This document shows, piece after piece, positions 1 through 9,100 of a DNA stretch of 13,429 nt. Both the position numbers and the translations under genes were made by a program. This stretch comes from CAYHZL01 sp964361075 (lineage in GTDB: Bacteria; Bacteroidota; Ignavibacteria; UBA10030; UBA8401). The notes under the pieces were generated by a model. That model had not been told where the DNA came from, ran no database searches, and saw only the letters and a program-made list of their open reading frames with translations. The stretch covers positions 1 through 13,429 of the forward strand of contig CAYHZL010000091.1 in assembly GCA_964361075.1 (NCBI GenBank), in the 5' to 3' direction. Within the stretch, counting starts at the first letter, position 1; each line of letters starts with the position of its first letter.

Positions 1-60
1 TAACTGCTCAGCGTATTTTTTTTTCTAATTTCAGTATTTCCAAAAAAAAACGAATTCCCC

Positions 61-86
61 GTCCCGATTAAAAAACAAATCGGGAC
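61..86. repeat. 9-bp perfect inverted repeat (hairpin)
   Basis: GTCCCGATT (61-69) and AATCGGGAC (78-86) pair perfectly around an A-rich 8-nt loop. It sits directly next to the palindrome that starts at 88. It looks like a piece of a dispersed repeat and not a terminator, because no T-run follows on either side. Confidence 0.7.
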
Positions 87-87
87 A

Positions 88-150
88 CCCCCTTTTCAAG
101 GGGGATTTCCTCTCTCTTATTCCCCCTTGAAAAGGGAGTTAGGGGGATTT
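88..150. repeat. Palindromic C5TT/AAG5 repeat with a 16-bp inverted repeat
   Basis: Positions 90-105 and 121-136 are perfect reverse complements over 16 bp, separated by 15 nt. The left arm is itself a small hairpin (CCCCCTT 88-94 with AAGGGGG 98-104, loop TTC). The right side continues into a purine-rich AGGGGGATTT (141-150). Motifs of this C5TT-type are, from general knowledge, dispersed in many unrelated bacterial genomes. It is non-coding. Confidence 0.75.
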
Positions 151-185
151 TTTGAATAAACAATAACGCTGAGTAGCGCGTTCAG

Positions 186-205
186 TACGCCTGCGGCGTA
201 TTTTT
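186..205 (+). terminator. Possible intrinsic terminator upstream of porV
   Basis: TACGCC (186-191) pairs with GGCGTA (195-200) around a TGC loop, and five T residues (201-205) follow directly. Read on the + strand this has the form of a small rho-independent terminator and could end transcription entering from before the window. The stem is only 6 bp and lies among other palindromes, so it may equally be part of a repeat. Confidence 0.35.
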
Positions 206-214
206 CTCAAAAAG

Positions 215-264
215 AGTAACTCACAATGTGAGTTACTTAGTAGTTAAAAAAATTAAAAAACTAC
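215..264. repeat. Two palindromes in the porV leader
   Basis: AGTAACTCAC (215-224) and GTGAGTTACT (228-237) form a perfect 10-bp stem with an AAT loop. Just downstream GTAGTT (240-245) pairs with AACTAC (259-264) across an A/T-rich loop. A possible GTG start for the porV frame (228) lies in the first stem but has no ribosome binding site and would precede the signal peptide. I therefore read the segment as untranslated leader. It could be an operator or RNA structure; nothing distinguishes these. Confidence 0.6.
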
Positions 265-299
265 GTATTCTATTTACCATACAATTAAGGAAATATTTC

Positions 300-1421
300 A
301 TGAAAAAAATTGTACATGTGCTGGGGATAGTTGTTGTGCTGATGAGTTTCTCTGAGATATCATTCGCGCAAGGCGGAGCTTCCGCTGTTCCTTTTCTTTT
401 GATTTCACCAACATCTCGTGCAAGCGGTATGGGCGAAGGCGGCGTAGCCTTCGCTGATGATGCGTCGGCGATACATTGGAATCCGGCCGGACTTGCATTT
501 CAAAAAGGAAGTGAAGCAAGTATCACACATGCGAATTGGCTGCCGCAATTTCATCTTTCAGATTTGTTCTATGATTATTTTAATTACAAACAGGATGTTC
601 CTGAATTTAGCGGAACAGTAGCCGCGGATATTACATACCTGAATCTTGGCGAGTTCATCATCACCAGTGAAAAAGATCCGACACCAATTGGTAAATTTAA
701 AGGATTTGAAGTTGCAGTAACTGCCGGCTACGGTACGTTGCTTACCGATGAACTTGGTCTCGGATTGAATTTGCGTTTTATTAACAGCAGCCTTTCTCCG
801 ATTGGTACTGCACAAGAAAAAGGAAGTGGTATTGCGTATAATATTGCCGGCGATATTGGAATTTTATACAGACCGAAACATTTAGTTCTTCCTTTTCTTG
901 ATGAAGACATCGGCAATTATTTTACAGCCGGTGCAAATTTATCGAACCTTGGTCCGAAGGTTGTCTATATAGATGCAGCACAAGCCGATCCGATGCCGAC
1001 AACACTTCGCGTTGGAATCGGTGTTATTCCAATGTTTGATGAATTTAACGAGTTAAATATTTCTTTTGATTTCAGCCGGTTGCTTGTGCAGCGCAATAAT
1101 GATAATACGTCCGACCCGCTTCCGAAATCTTTAATTACTTCATTCACCAAACCGTCGTTCGATAAAGTATTGAAAACAATCAACTCTTCTATTGGACTGG
1201 AATATTGGTATAAAGCTGACGGTAAAAAATTAATTGCATTGCGCACCGGATATTTTTGGGAAGATCCGAGTTTTGGAAATAGAAACTTTATGACTTTTGG
1301 CGCAGGCATTCGGTACGATATTTATGGATTTGATTTCAGTTATATTTCTGCGAAAGAGGAAAACAGTCCGCTTTCGGATACACTTCGTTTCACACTTCTG
1401 ATTTTATGGGGAATGATGTAA
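300..1421 (+). CDS. porV: PorV-like T9SS outer-membrane protein
   Basis: The 373-residue product begins with a signal peptide (residues 1-23, ending SFAQ). The mature N-terminus then carries the PorV/PorQ family signature: a VPFLLISPTSRASGMGEGG-type stretch at about 29-48, followed by HWNPAGLAF (59-67). Further PorV hallmarks are GLEYWY (299-304), GNRNF with a GAGIRYD strand (326 onward) and a C-terminal barrel strand DTLRFTLLI. Known PorV is a FadL-fold outer-membrane beta-barrel that carries sorting-domain cargo from the T9SS translocon to the PorU attachment complex; its length is close to this one. I chose ATG at 300 because AAGGA (287-291) lies 8 nt upstream and the signal peptide starts there; the frame is open back to a GTG at 228. 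No porU neighbour is visible. A general PorV/PorQ-family paralogue remains possible, since Ignavibacteria often carry several. Confidence 0.85.
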   Translation: MKKIVHVLGIVVVLMSFSEISFAQGGASAVPFLLISPTSRASGMGEGGVAFADDASAIHWNPAGLAFQKGSEASITHANWLPQFHLSDLFYDYFNYKQDVPEFSGTVAADITYLNLGEFIITSEKDPTPIGKFKGFEVAVTAGYGTLLTDELGLGLNLRFINSSLSPIGTAQEKGSGIAYNIAGDIGILYRPKHLVLPFLDEDIGNYFTAGANLSNLGPKVVYIDAAQADPMPTTLRVGIGVIPMFDEFNELNISFDFSRLLVQRNNDNTSDPLPKSLITSFTKPSFDKVLKTINSSIGLEYWYKADGKKLIALRTGYFWEDPSFGNRNFMTFGAGIRYDIYGFDFSYISAKEENSPLSDTLRFTLLILWGMM

Positions 1422-1429
1422 AACAAAAA

Positions 1430-1540
1430 TAATTACTCAACGTGCTTTTAAAGTCATGCCATGAGTTACTTTTTTAACATCGTAAACATACAACATTCAC
1501 AAAAACATTAGACAAACTCATGGCATGACTGAGTAGTTAC
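1430..1540. repeat. Nested palindromic element between porV and the M6-like gene
   Basis: A perfect 16-bp inverted repeat joins 1452-1467 and 1515-1530 (AGTCATGCCATGAGTT and its complement). Outer arms at 1430-1439 and 1530-1539 are complementary at 9 of 10 positions and share the terminal motif of the 1-176 element. The 47-nt centre contains a T-run (1470-1475) but no coding frame. It is compatible with a MITE remnant, or with a structure in the 3' end of the porV transcript. Confidence 0.6.
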
Positions 1541-1570
1541 AAACAAAAACAAATTTTTTGATTTTTTTTT

Positions 1571-1620
1571 GCCACGGAGAATAATAGATTTTTTTGAAAC
1601 AATCTCTGTATCTCTGCGGT
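1571..1620. repeat. Imperfect CACGGAGA/TCTCTGCGG repeat just before the M6-like gene
   Basis: GCCACGGAGA (1571-1580) and TCTCTGCGGT (1611-1620) are imperfect inverted arms (7 of 10) around an A/T-rich centre. The motif is of the same general kind as the repeat inside the gene at 9289 and is preceded by a long T-run (1561-1570). It ends 16 nt before the ATG at 1637, so it forms the immediate leader of that gene. No clear ribosome binding site is visible here. Confidence 0.4.
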
Positions 1621-1636
1621 TTCATACTTTCTAACA

Positions 1637-4600
1637 ATGATAAAAAAAACTCTCGCACTTTTCTTTTTTTCCATCTCTCTTTTTGCACAGCACAAACTCT
1701 CTCATCCGATTCGGGTTGAAGGCGAGCATATACAGCAGCGTACGGCTTCTTCTGATACGCTGAAAATTCTTGCTGTGATGGTACAGTTTCAAAAAGATGA
1801 AGATTCGCGCACAAGCGGTAACGGGCAGTTCGATCTTTCTACAACACAGCAGAAAATTATTGACGCACCGCCGCGCGATTCGGCATACTTTGCCGACCAT
1901 TTTTATTTCGCAAAAAATTATTTTACAAAAGCATCGAACGGGAAACAGAATATTTCTTCAACAGTGCTCGGCACAGTGATCACGCTTCCCAAAAAAATGC
2001 AGGACTACGCACAAACCAATAACGATAACACACTGCTTGCACGTCTTGCAGAAGAAACATGGCGCGCTGCGGATTCATTAAATCCGAAGTTTCCATTTCA
2101 GCAGTACAATGTGTTTATTATTTTTCACGCGGGGAGCGGAAAAGATGTTGATTTGCGCGGCTCACTTGGTTACGATCCAACGCCGTACGATTTGCCGTCG
2201 CTGTATTTCAGTCTGAATGGATTTAGAAAAATATTTTTTAACCCGTCGTACCCCGGTATCACTTTAAAAAATTCTTCATTTATCATTCCCAACTCTGTTA
2301 TTCTTCCCGAAACAGAAAACAGAAAAATTCCATCGATCGGCGGAGATTTTTTATTACAGCTTTCTATCAACGGATTGTTGGTTGCAAATATTGCAAGCTA
2401 TCTCGGCTTACCGGATTTGTTTGATACACAAACTGGGCGCACCGCAATCGGACGTTTTGGTTTGATGGATGGGCAGTCTATTTTTAGTTTTTCGGGACTC
2501 TTTCCACCGGAACCTTCGGCGTGGGAAAAAATATATCTCGGATGGACAACGCCAATTTCTGTTCCTTCGGGAAATGCAACGCTGCGTGTGCCGTCTGTGA
2601 GTTTGTATGCAACAGGCAGCGATACAATGTACAAAGTGCCGATTAGTGCGAAAGAATATTTTCTTGTCGAAAACCGTAACCGCGATGTTGCGAAGAACGG
2701 GCAGACGTTGACAATGAAATGGAACGGACAAACAATTACAAAAACATTTACCGGCGATACCGACCATTTTACGAACACGAACATTGATTCCACAGCCGTG
2801 TACGGAACTGTTGTTGATGTTGAAGATTTGGATTGGAGTTTGCCAGGATTTATTAATGACAAAAATAATTTTACCGGCGGTTTGCTTCTTTGGCATATTG
2901 ATGAAACGATTATCGAAAAAAATATTGCTGGCAATACCATTAATGCCGATCCGAACAAGCGCGGCGTTGATGTGGAGGAAGCAGACGGTTCGCAAGATAT
3001 TGGTCAGCAATATGGCATAACTGATGGCGGCAGCGGCAGTGAAGACGGCTCGCCGATTGATTATTGGTTTGCCGGTAATCCGTCGCCAATTTTTAAAAAA
3101 GAATTTTCCGAAACGTCGAATCCGAATTCACTTTCTAATTCATTCGCACATTCACATATTACGCTAAAAAATTTTTCTGCAAGCGACTCCGTGATGACGT
3201 TTGAATCAAATGTTGGCGATGCGACAATTCAATTAGTGAAAACCATCAAACGAAATAGAATTGCTGCCGGGAATTATGACATACCTTTGATTGATGATGT
3301 TGATAAGGATGGAAAACCTGAATTTATAATTTATGATGGTTTTGAAGTATATATTTTGCGCGAAAATTTTGCACCGTTCACAGTTAATCCAACCGGATTT
3401 TTTTCGACGTCACAATTTCCTCCGGTAGTTGTAGAAAATTTTTCTGGCAACAATACAAAAATGTTGGCAACTGCAAACGGTTCTGGTTTTAAATTAAATT
3501 TTATCGATACGTCAGCTTCGGGCAATGGAGGAGTAATTGTTGGTGTTGATACAACGGTTACGACGCCAACACACACTATAAACAATAAAGTGTACGTTGG
3601 TACCGCATCAGGAAAATTGGTAAAATATTCTACACCAAACGTGCAAACAACTTTTTATCCTTTCAACACACCGGTAAAACTTATCGCGCTGCTTCCTGAT
3701 GAAAATTGGATTGCTGCGAATAATGATTCGCTAAAAAATTCTTTTGGAAAAAGTGTCTGGCTAAACGGAAAACATCCGAGAGAAATTATTAACGCCAGAA
3801 TTGAACCAAACGGTAGCATCTCTACTATTACTTTATTTGAAGATAATGTTATTTCTCTCTATGACGCACAAACATTGTCACTGCAAAAAACTTTTTCAAT
3901 TGCAAATTCCGGTAACGCGAGTATTGCCGTTGCAGATATTGATCGAGATGGCAAGTTGGATATTTTGGTTGGCACAGGAAATTCACTTTCAGTGTACAAT
4001 CAGAATGGCGCGTTGATTGAAAACTTTCCATTCAAAACTTTAGATGGCGGCAATGTTACAGGTTCGCCAGTTGTTGTGGGATTAAAAAACTCAACATCAA
4101 TTGCAATTGTATTTGGTTCAACTAACGGACATTTGTATGCTCTGAATGAAAAAGGAAAAATGCTTTTAGGTTTTCCACTTCAAACAGGAGGAATTGTCTC
4201 TTCACCTGCAATCAGTAATGATTATTTGATTGCGGCTTCATTAGATACATCCGTGTATTTTTGGAAAGTAACAGGATTGTTCGATACGTCGAAAATTTAT
4301 TGGAATGGTTACTTGTCAGATAAATCTCATTCCAACTTTGTGGAAAACAAAGGAACGCTTGCTTCAAAATCTTCCGAACTTCTTCCGAAATCGTTTGCTT
4401 ACAATTGGCCTAATCCGGTGTACGAAAATATTACGCACATTCGTTACTATCTTGGCAAACCGGCGAGCGTGAAAATAAAAATCTTTACATTGGCAGGCGA
4501 GTTAGTTGAAGAACTCACCGGCACCAGTTACGCAAATCTTGATAACGAAGTGGATTGGAATGTTTCGAAAGTTCAAAGCGGGGTGTACTTCGCCGAAATA

Positions 4601-4660
4601 AAAGCGACAAGCGGCAGCGAAGTGCAGAGTTCGATCATTAAAATTGCAGTGGTGAAATAA
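1637..4660 (+). CDS. Secreted M6-peptidase-like protein, catalytic motif lost, T9SS sorting tail
   Basis: The 1007-residue product has a signal peptide (1-18, ending LFAQ). An M6 (immune-inhibitor-A-like) metallopeptidase region follows at about 40-530: LKILAVMVQF (42-51), FHAGSG (163-168), LGLPDLFD (256-263), GRFGLMDG (272-279), PSAWEKIYLGW (293-303) and LLWHIDE (417-423). Where active members have HExxH directly before LGLPDLYD, this protein has ANIAS (250-254), so both zinc histidines and the catalytic glutamate are absent. FG-GAP/VCBS-like repeats come next, with DVDKDGKPEF (554-563) and DIDRDGKLD (767-775), suggesting a propeller. The C-terminus (about 916-1007) is a T9SS type A sorting domain containing WPNPV and a terminal K. 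The product should be secreted through T9SS and attached to the surface or released. I expect a non-proteolytic binding or scaffold role; that is inference. The gene lies downstream of the PorV-like gene, with palindromes between. Confidence 0.85.
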   Translation: MIKKTLALFFFSISLFAQHKLSHPIRVEGEHIQQRTASSDTLKILAVMVQFQKDEDSRTSGNGQFDLSTTQQKIIDAPPRDSAYFADHFYFAKNYFTKASNGKQNISSTVLGTVITLPKKMQDYAQTNNDNTLLARLAEETWRAADSLNPKFPFQQYNVFIIFHAGSGKDVDLRGSLGYDPTPYDLPSLYFSLNGFRKIFFNPSYPGITLKNSSFIIPNSVILPETENRKIPSIGGDFLLQLSINGLLVANIASYLGLPDLFDTQTGRTAIGRFGLMDGQSIFSFSGLFPPEPSAWEKIYLGWTTPISVPSGNATLRVPSVSLYATGSDTMYKVPISAKEYFLVENRNRDVAKNGQTLTMKWNGQTITKTFTGDTDHFTNTNIDSTAVYGTVVDVEDLDWSLPGFINDKNNFTGGLLLWHIDETIIEKNIAGNTINADPNKRGVDVEEADGSQDIGQQYGITDGGSGSEDGSPIDYWFAGNPSPIFKKEFSETSNPNSLSNSFAHSHITLKNFSASDSVMTFESNVGDATIQLVKTIKRNRIAAGNYDIPLIDDVDKDGKPEFIIYDGFEVYILRENFAPFTVNPTGFFSTSQFPPVVVENFSGNNTKMLATANGSGFKLNFIDTSASGNGGVIVGVDTTVTTPTHTINNKVYVGTASGKLVKYSTPNVQTTFYPFNTPVKLIALLPDENWIAANNDSLKNSFGKSVWLNGKHPREIINARIEPNGSISTITLFEDNVISLYDAQTLSLQKTFSIANSGNASIAVADIDRDGKLDILVGTGNSLSVYNQNGALIENFPFKTLDGGNVTGSPVVVGLKNSTSIAIVFGSTNGHLYALNEKGKMLLGFPLQTGGIVSSPAISNDYLIAASLDTSVYFWKVTGLFDTSKIYWNGYLSDKSHSNFVENKGTLASKSSELLPKSFAYNWPNPVYENITHIRYYLGKPASVKIKIFTLAGELVEELTGTSYANLDNEVDWNVSKVQSGVYFAEIKATSGSEVQSSIIKIAVVK

Positions 4661-4745
4661 ATAATTGGGCAGTTAGTAATAAATATGGATGGGAACACAC
4701 GAAACAATTAAATTTCAAACAATCATGTAGAATGGAGTAGTTGTT

Positions 4746-6104
4746 ATGAAACAAAAAATAATTGTATTTGCAGCAAGCATCATTCTAATATTTACCGGGT
4801 GTAAAAAAGATGAAATTATTTCAACAGACAGTAACGGGTTATATGATCCCGGCACAAAACCATCAATTATTTTTACTTTTCCTGCAAACAATGCGAAAGG
4901 TCCATTTACGAGTTTGTATTCTACATCATATCCGTATCAGAATCAGCCACACTTTAAAATTCAATTTAATAAATTGATGAATTATATTACTTTGAATTCA
5001 TCAAATATTAAAATTGATGGTTTTGATAAAAAGGTAATTTTTTATTTATCGTACGGTTACAATTCAGATTATACAGGGCTATATTATTTTTCGATTAGGG
5101 ATGAAAGTTACTATGCAGTGCCCTATGAAATTGGAAAAACGTACAAAGTTACTATTTCTCCTTCCGCAGAAGATATTCATGGCAACACGCTTGGTAGAGA
5201 ATATTCATTCTCTTTTACACCCGAACCATCATTTCGAGTTATCTCTCCTGTATCTGCAACAGAAATTAATACTGAGACATCGCAAATCGGTATTTATTTT
5301 AATAGCACCGTAAGTTCAAGCGCCACTTCCAAAATTAAAATTTCTCCCGCCGTAAAAGGCACTTGGTATATAGGAGGCGATTCGCTTTCAGTTTATTTTT
5401 TACCACAGGAAAATTATTCAGACAATACAACGTACACTGTAACTCTTCAACCTGATGTCAGTGATAAAAAAGGAAATATCCTTGGGCAAGAATATTCCTT
5501 GAAATTTCAACGTCCGGCATTTAAGGTTATCTCAAACAATGCTGAAAACTATAGTTATTTTCCATTGGATTATCTTCTTTATGTTACATTTAGTTCGATG
5601 TTGAAAGAAACTGATATATCATCCTTATTTTCCATTTCGCCTCAAGTCGCTGGTAATGCAATTGTTGAGGGTAATTCTATTCGATTTAAGCCAAACGAAC
5701 CTTTAGAATTAAAAACAACGTACACTGTTACTATTAGTAAAAATTTGCAAGCAAAGAGCGGCAACACTCTTCCAACACCCTACACATTCTCTTTTACAAC
5801 AGAAGGTTTTAAAGTCAATCAAATATTTCCTTATTCTGGAGAAAAAATTTCTCGTTATTCTAATTTTGAAATACGATGTAATGCTTCTGTTGATACAACA
5901 ACTGTTCCTGCATCAATTAAAATAAGTCCTATTGTCGCAGGTAAATTTATGTATTGGAGTAATAGAAAAAATATTACTTTTTTGCCTGACTCACCATTGG
6001 CAGCAAATACGACTTACACTGTATCTATTTATAATTCACTTAAGACATCCAAAGGAGTTTCACTCGAGTATTCGACTTCAACGTCATTCTTAACTGGAGA
6101 TTAA
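4746..6104 (+). CDS. Lipoprotein with four tandem Ig-like (Big_5-type) domains
   Basis: The 452-residue product starts with a lipoprotein signal peptide ending IFTGC, lipidated at Cys19. The following KKDE resembles the K-(D/E)2 surface-export signal described for Bacteroidota lipoproteins, so display on the outer face is plausible but inferred. The rest divides into four similar units at about 38-160, 160-258, 259-354 and 355-452. Each runs from an F-x-V/I opening through an IxISP-type strand to a TTYTVTI-type strand and then a GN-x-L turn (GV-S-L in the last), as in bacterial Ig-like Big_5 domains. No catalytic motif is visible, so a binding or spacer role is likely. GGAG (4734-4737) lies 8 nt before the ATG. 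The gene is first in a compact unit with the next two, only 5 nt before the second. By eye its codons are more A/T-rich than those of its neighbours. Confidence 0.8.
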   Translation: MKQKIIVFAASIILIFTGCKKDEIISTDSNGLYDPGTKPSIIFTFPANNAKGPFTSLYSTSYPYQNQPHFKIQFNKLMNYITLNSSNIKIDGFDKKVIFYLSYGYNSDYTGLYYFSIRDESYYAVPYEIGKTYKVTISPSAEDIHGNTLGREYSFSFTPEPSFRVISPVSATEINTETSQIGIYFNSTVSSSATSKIKISPAVKGTWYIGGDSLSVYFLPQENYSDNTTYTVTLQPDVSDKKGNILGQEYSLKFQRPAFKVISNNAENYSYFPLDYLLYVTFSSMLKETDISSLFSISPQVAGNAIVEGNSIRFKPNEPLELKTTYTVTISKNLQAKSGNTLPTPYTFSFTTEGFKVNQIFPYSGEKISRYSNFEIRCNASVDTTTVPASIKISPIVAGKFMYWSNRKNITFLPDSPLAANTTYTVSIYNSLKTSKGVSLEYSTSTSFLTGD

Positions 6105-6109
6105 ATTAC

Positions 6110-9100
6110 GTGTTCTTGTTTAGTAACCGTTCTATCATTTTTTTTGTGAAGACAATTTTTCTTAGTACTTGTTGTATTGTTATTTCCACTCAACTTCTTT
6201 TTTCTCAAGAAGAACATATTAATCATGTCGAATTAAAATGGCGCACCATTGAAACGGAACATTTCTACATTCATTTTCATAATGGCGCAGAGCGTTCCGG
6301 ACGTGTTGCGGCAAAAGTTGCAGAAGAAATTTTTGGTCCGGTTACATCATTGTACAATCATGTACCGGATCAAAAAGTCAGCATCATTATGAAAGATTAC
6401 GATGATTACTCCAACGGCGCGGCATATTTTTACGACAATAAAATTGAACTCTGGGCGCCGTCGCTCGATTTTGATTTGCGAGGCGCGCACAACTGGCTTC
6501 GCAATGTTATCACGCACGAGTTCACGCACATTATTCAAATTCAAACATCAATGAAGTATGGCAGACGCGTGCCCGGTTTTTATGTGCAGTGGCTTAACTA
6601 TGAAGACGAGCGCCGCCAAGATGTGTTGTACGGTTATCCAAACACCGTTGTCTCGTATCCTGTTTCCGGATTTGTCGTACCAAGTTGGTTTGCAGAAGGT
6701 GTTGCGCAATATAATCGTCCGGAAGCCAGTTACGATACATGGGATTCGCACCGCGATATGATTTTACGAATGTATGCGTTGGATGGCAACATGCTTTCGT
6801 GGAATGAAATGAGTGTGTTCGGAAAAACTTCGCTCGGGAACGAGTCATCATACAATGCCGGTTTTTCTCTGGCAAAATATATTTCTGAAACGTACGGGCA
6901 AGATGCAATTCCGCGTATTGCAAAAAATTTATCTCGGCTTGATGCGTGGACGATTGATGCTGCCATCGAACGTGCACTCGGAAAAAATGGACAGGCATTA
7001 TATCAGGAGTGGAAAGAGACAATGACCACTCGCTATAAAGAAAAAACTGCAACTATAAAAACCAATATCGTTGAAGGAAGAAAATATTTTTTCGATGGAA
7101 AAGATAGTCTTGCAACCGGAATTGGTTTTGCAAATTTAAATCCTGTTTTTTCTCCGGACGGAAAACGATTTGCGTACACATCAAACAAGCAAACGGATTA
7201 TTTCGGAACGTCAGCTCTCTTTGTTGGAAATTTTGAAACAAAAAATGAAAAGCAAATTATTGGCGGAGTTCGTTCTTCAATTTCGTGGTCGCCGGACGGA
7301 AAAAAATTATACTACACTAAACACTCGCACAAAAATCCTAATTGGTCGAATCTTTCCGATATCTATGTGTATGATGTGGAATCAGAAAAAGAAACGCGCC
7401 TTACTTTTGGAAAACGTGCAATCAGCGCTTCGCTTTCGTCAAATGGTTCTCAGCTTGTGTTCACTTCTGAAAGTGATGGCACATTGAATATTGCGGTTGT
7501 TGACAGCATCGGCAATAATTTTCGTCAACTCACTGCTTTTCGAAATGGAGAGCAAACCTATCATCCAAAATGGTCTCCCGACGGCAAGACGATTGTCTTT
7601 GGTTTTTCGGTGAATGATGGCCAGGATATTGCCCGTGTGTCAAGCGATAGTGGAGCGGTAGAATTTTTGGTAACAGGAGATGATGATGCCAGAGATCCTG
7701 TTTTTGAAATTGATGGTTCTGCAATAATTTTTTCTTCTGATCGCACAGGAATTTATAATTTGTACCGAATGGAACTTTCCACCGGAACAATTTCACAACT
7801 CACCAATGTAGTAGGCGGTGCATTTATGGCAACAGTAAGTTGCAACGGTGCGATCATTTATTCCGGTTATACTTCGGAAGGATTTAAATTAAGAATGTTG
7901 GATGAACCACGCCCTGCTGATTTTTCCACATCGTCATATCAGTATGTTCGTCCTTCTCCGAAAAATGATATTGATACTTCTTTACCGCGCAACAAATTTG
8001 ATTGGAAACAACTTCGTGCGTTTGATGATACACAATATTCTACAGCCGAAGAAAAAAACTACAAAAATATTTTTACCAGTCTTTCTATTATTCCATTCCT
8101 TCGTATTGATAATTACAATACAAAAAGTTCGGGATTAGATGTTTTGAAACCCGGTTTGTATTTCATCTCATCCGACGTGTTGGATAAATACAGCATCTTT
8201 GGCGGCGCGGCAATGAATAAATCTTTCGAGCGCGATCTATTTTTTATTTTCGATTATCGCGACCGCATTGTGGGTTTGTATCAACTTGGTTTGGCGCCAA
8301 CCATTTCGTTTGAAATGTACAACATCACAAGAAAAAGATTACATGAAGAATTAGTGATTGTCAAAGATTTAGAAATTAGCCACGCCGATGTTACATTTGC
8401 TCTGATTGAATTTGATTTGTATTTCAAACAACATCTGCTCAGTGAAAACGATGTTCTTTCGTTGGGCTATTCGCACAGCAGATACAGCACGGATATCAGT
8501 TCGTTTCTTGTAGAAAAAAGTGCATTGTTAGTTCCGGCATCGAGCGAATTATATTTTAAGGGAAATGATATTTCCGTGCAGTGGAATTGGAAAGGTATTG
8601 CTCCGTCGCGTACGATGGAAGTAAATCCTGTCGGTATATCGTTGTTTGTTCGTTACGATTATGAAATGAATCGGTTCAATTCAACAGGTGATTATGATAG
8701 AACAGAGACCGGACTAACGCCGCATTTAACGCCATTTAATTTTCACAAAGCAGAATTTAAGGTAACGCAGCATTTTCAACTGCCATTGTGGAAACATACA
8801 CTTTCTTTTTCGTTGCGCGGCGGAACAATTTTCGGTCCACAGGTGCCGGATTTTTTTGATTTCTATGCCGGCGGTCTTGTTGGCATGAAAGGATTTCCGT
8901 TTTATGCAATCAGCGGCAATGAAGTTGCAACGCTCAATATAGCGTACCGTTTTCCGCTGTGGGAAAATATTGATGTGCGGGTGATGCAGCTTCATTTTGA
9001 TAAATTGTACGGAGAAGTGCATGGTGATTACGGTAATGCATGGAACGGCGATCCGAATATTCGTGATTTTAAAAAAGATGCCGGATTCGAATTGCGGCTT

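Larger units (their letters stand above)
1..176. repeat. MITE-like element framed by imperfect terminal inverted repeats
   Basis: The sequence at 4-14 (CTGCTCAGCGT) is matched in reverse complement at 166-176 (ACGCTGAGTAG), 10 of 11 positions. Inside lie two further palindromes (61-86 and 88-136, listed separately). The left end resembles 1430-1443 (11 of 14 identical to 1-14) and, in reverse complement, 1530-1539, so the same terminal motif frames a second intergenic block downstream of porV. No coding region is visible. The element may begin before the window. That it is or was mobile is inference; no target-site duplication can be seen. Confidence 0.4.

Noticed and set aside
88..150. CRISPR-like or regulatory array in the repeat-rich leader
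   Set aside because: The repeats are inverted, differ from each other and lack regular spacers of similar length; they fit dispersed palindromes instead.
228..299. N-terminal extension of the PorV-like frame from a GTG at 228
   Set aside because: The GTG lies inside a 10-bp hairpin without a ribosome binding site, and the added 24 residues would precede a normal signal peptide that has its own AAGGA and ATG.
2398..3010. Long minus-strand frames (186 and 200 residues) inside the M6-like gene
   Set aside because: They are shadows: no ribosome binding site, no family resemblance, and the plus-strand frame has clear conserved domains throughout.
4661..4745. Terminator or regulatory site between the M6-like gene and the lipoprotein gene
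   Set aside because: I found no stem with a T-run in this 85-nt gap; only the ribosome binding site of the lipoprotein gene is clear.
6594..7052. 152-residue minus-strand frame inside the peptidase-barrel gene
   Set aside because: It lies opposite the conserved peptidase domain, with Cys/His-rich low-plausibility composition and no start signal.
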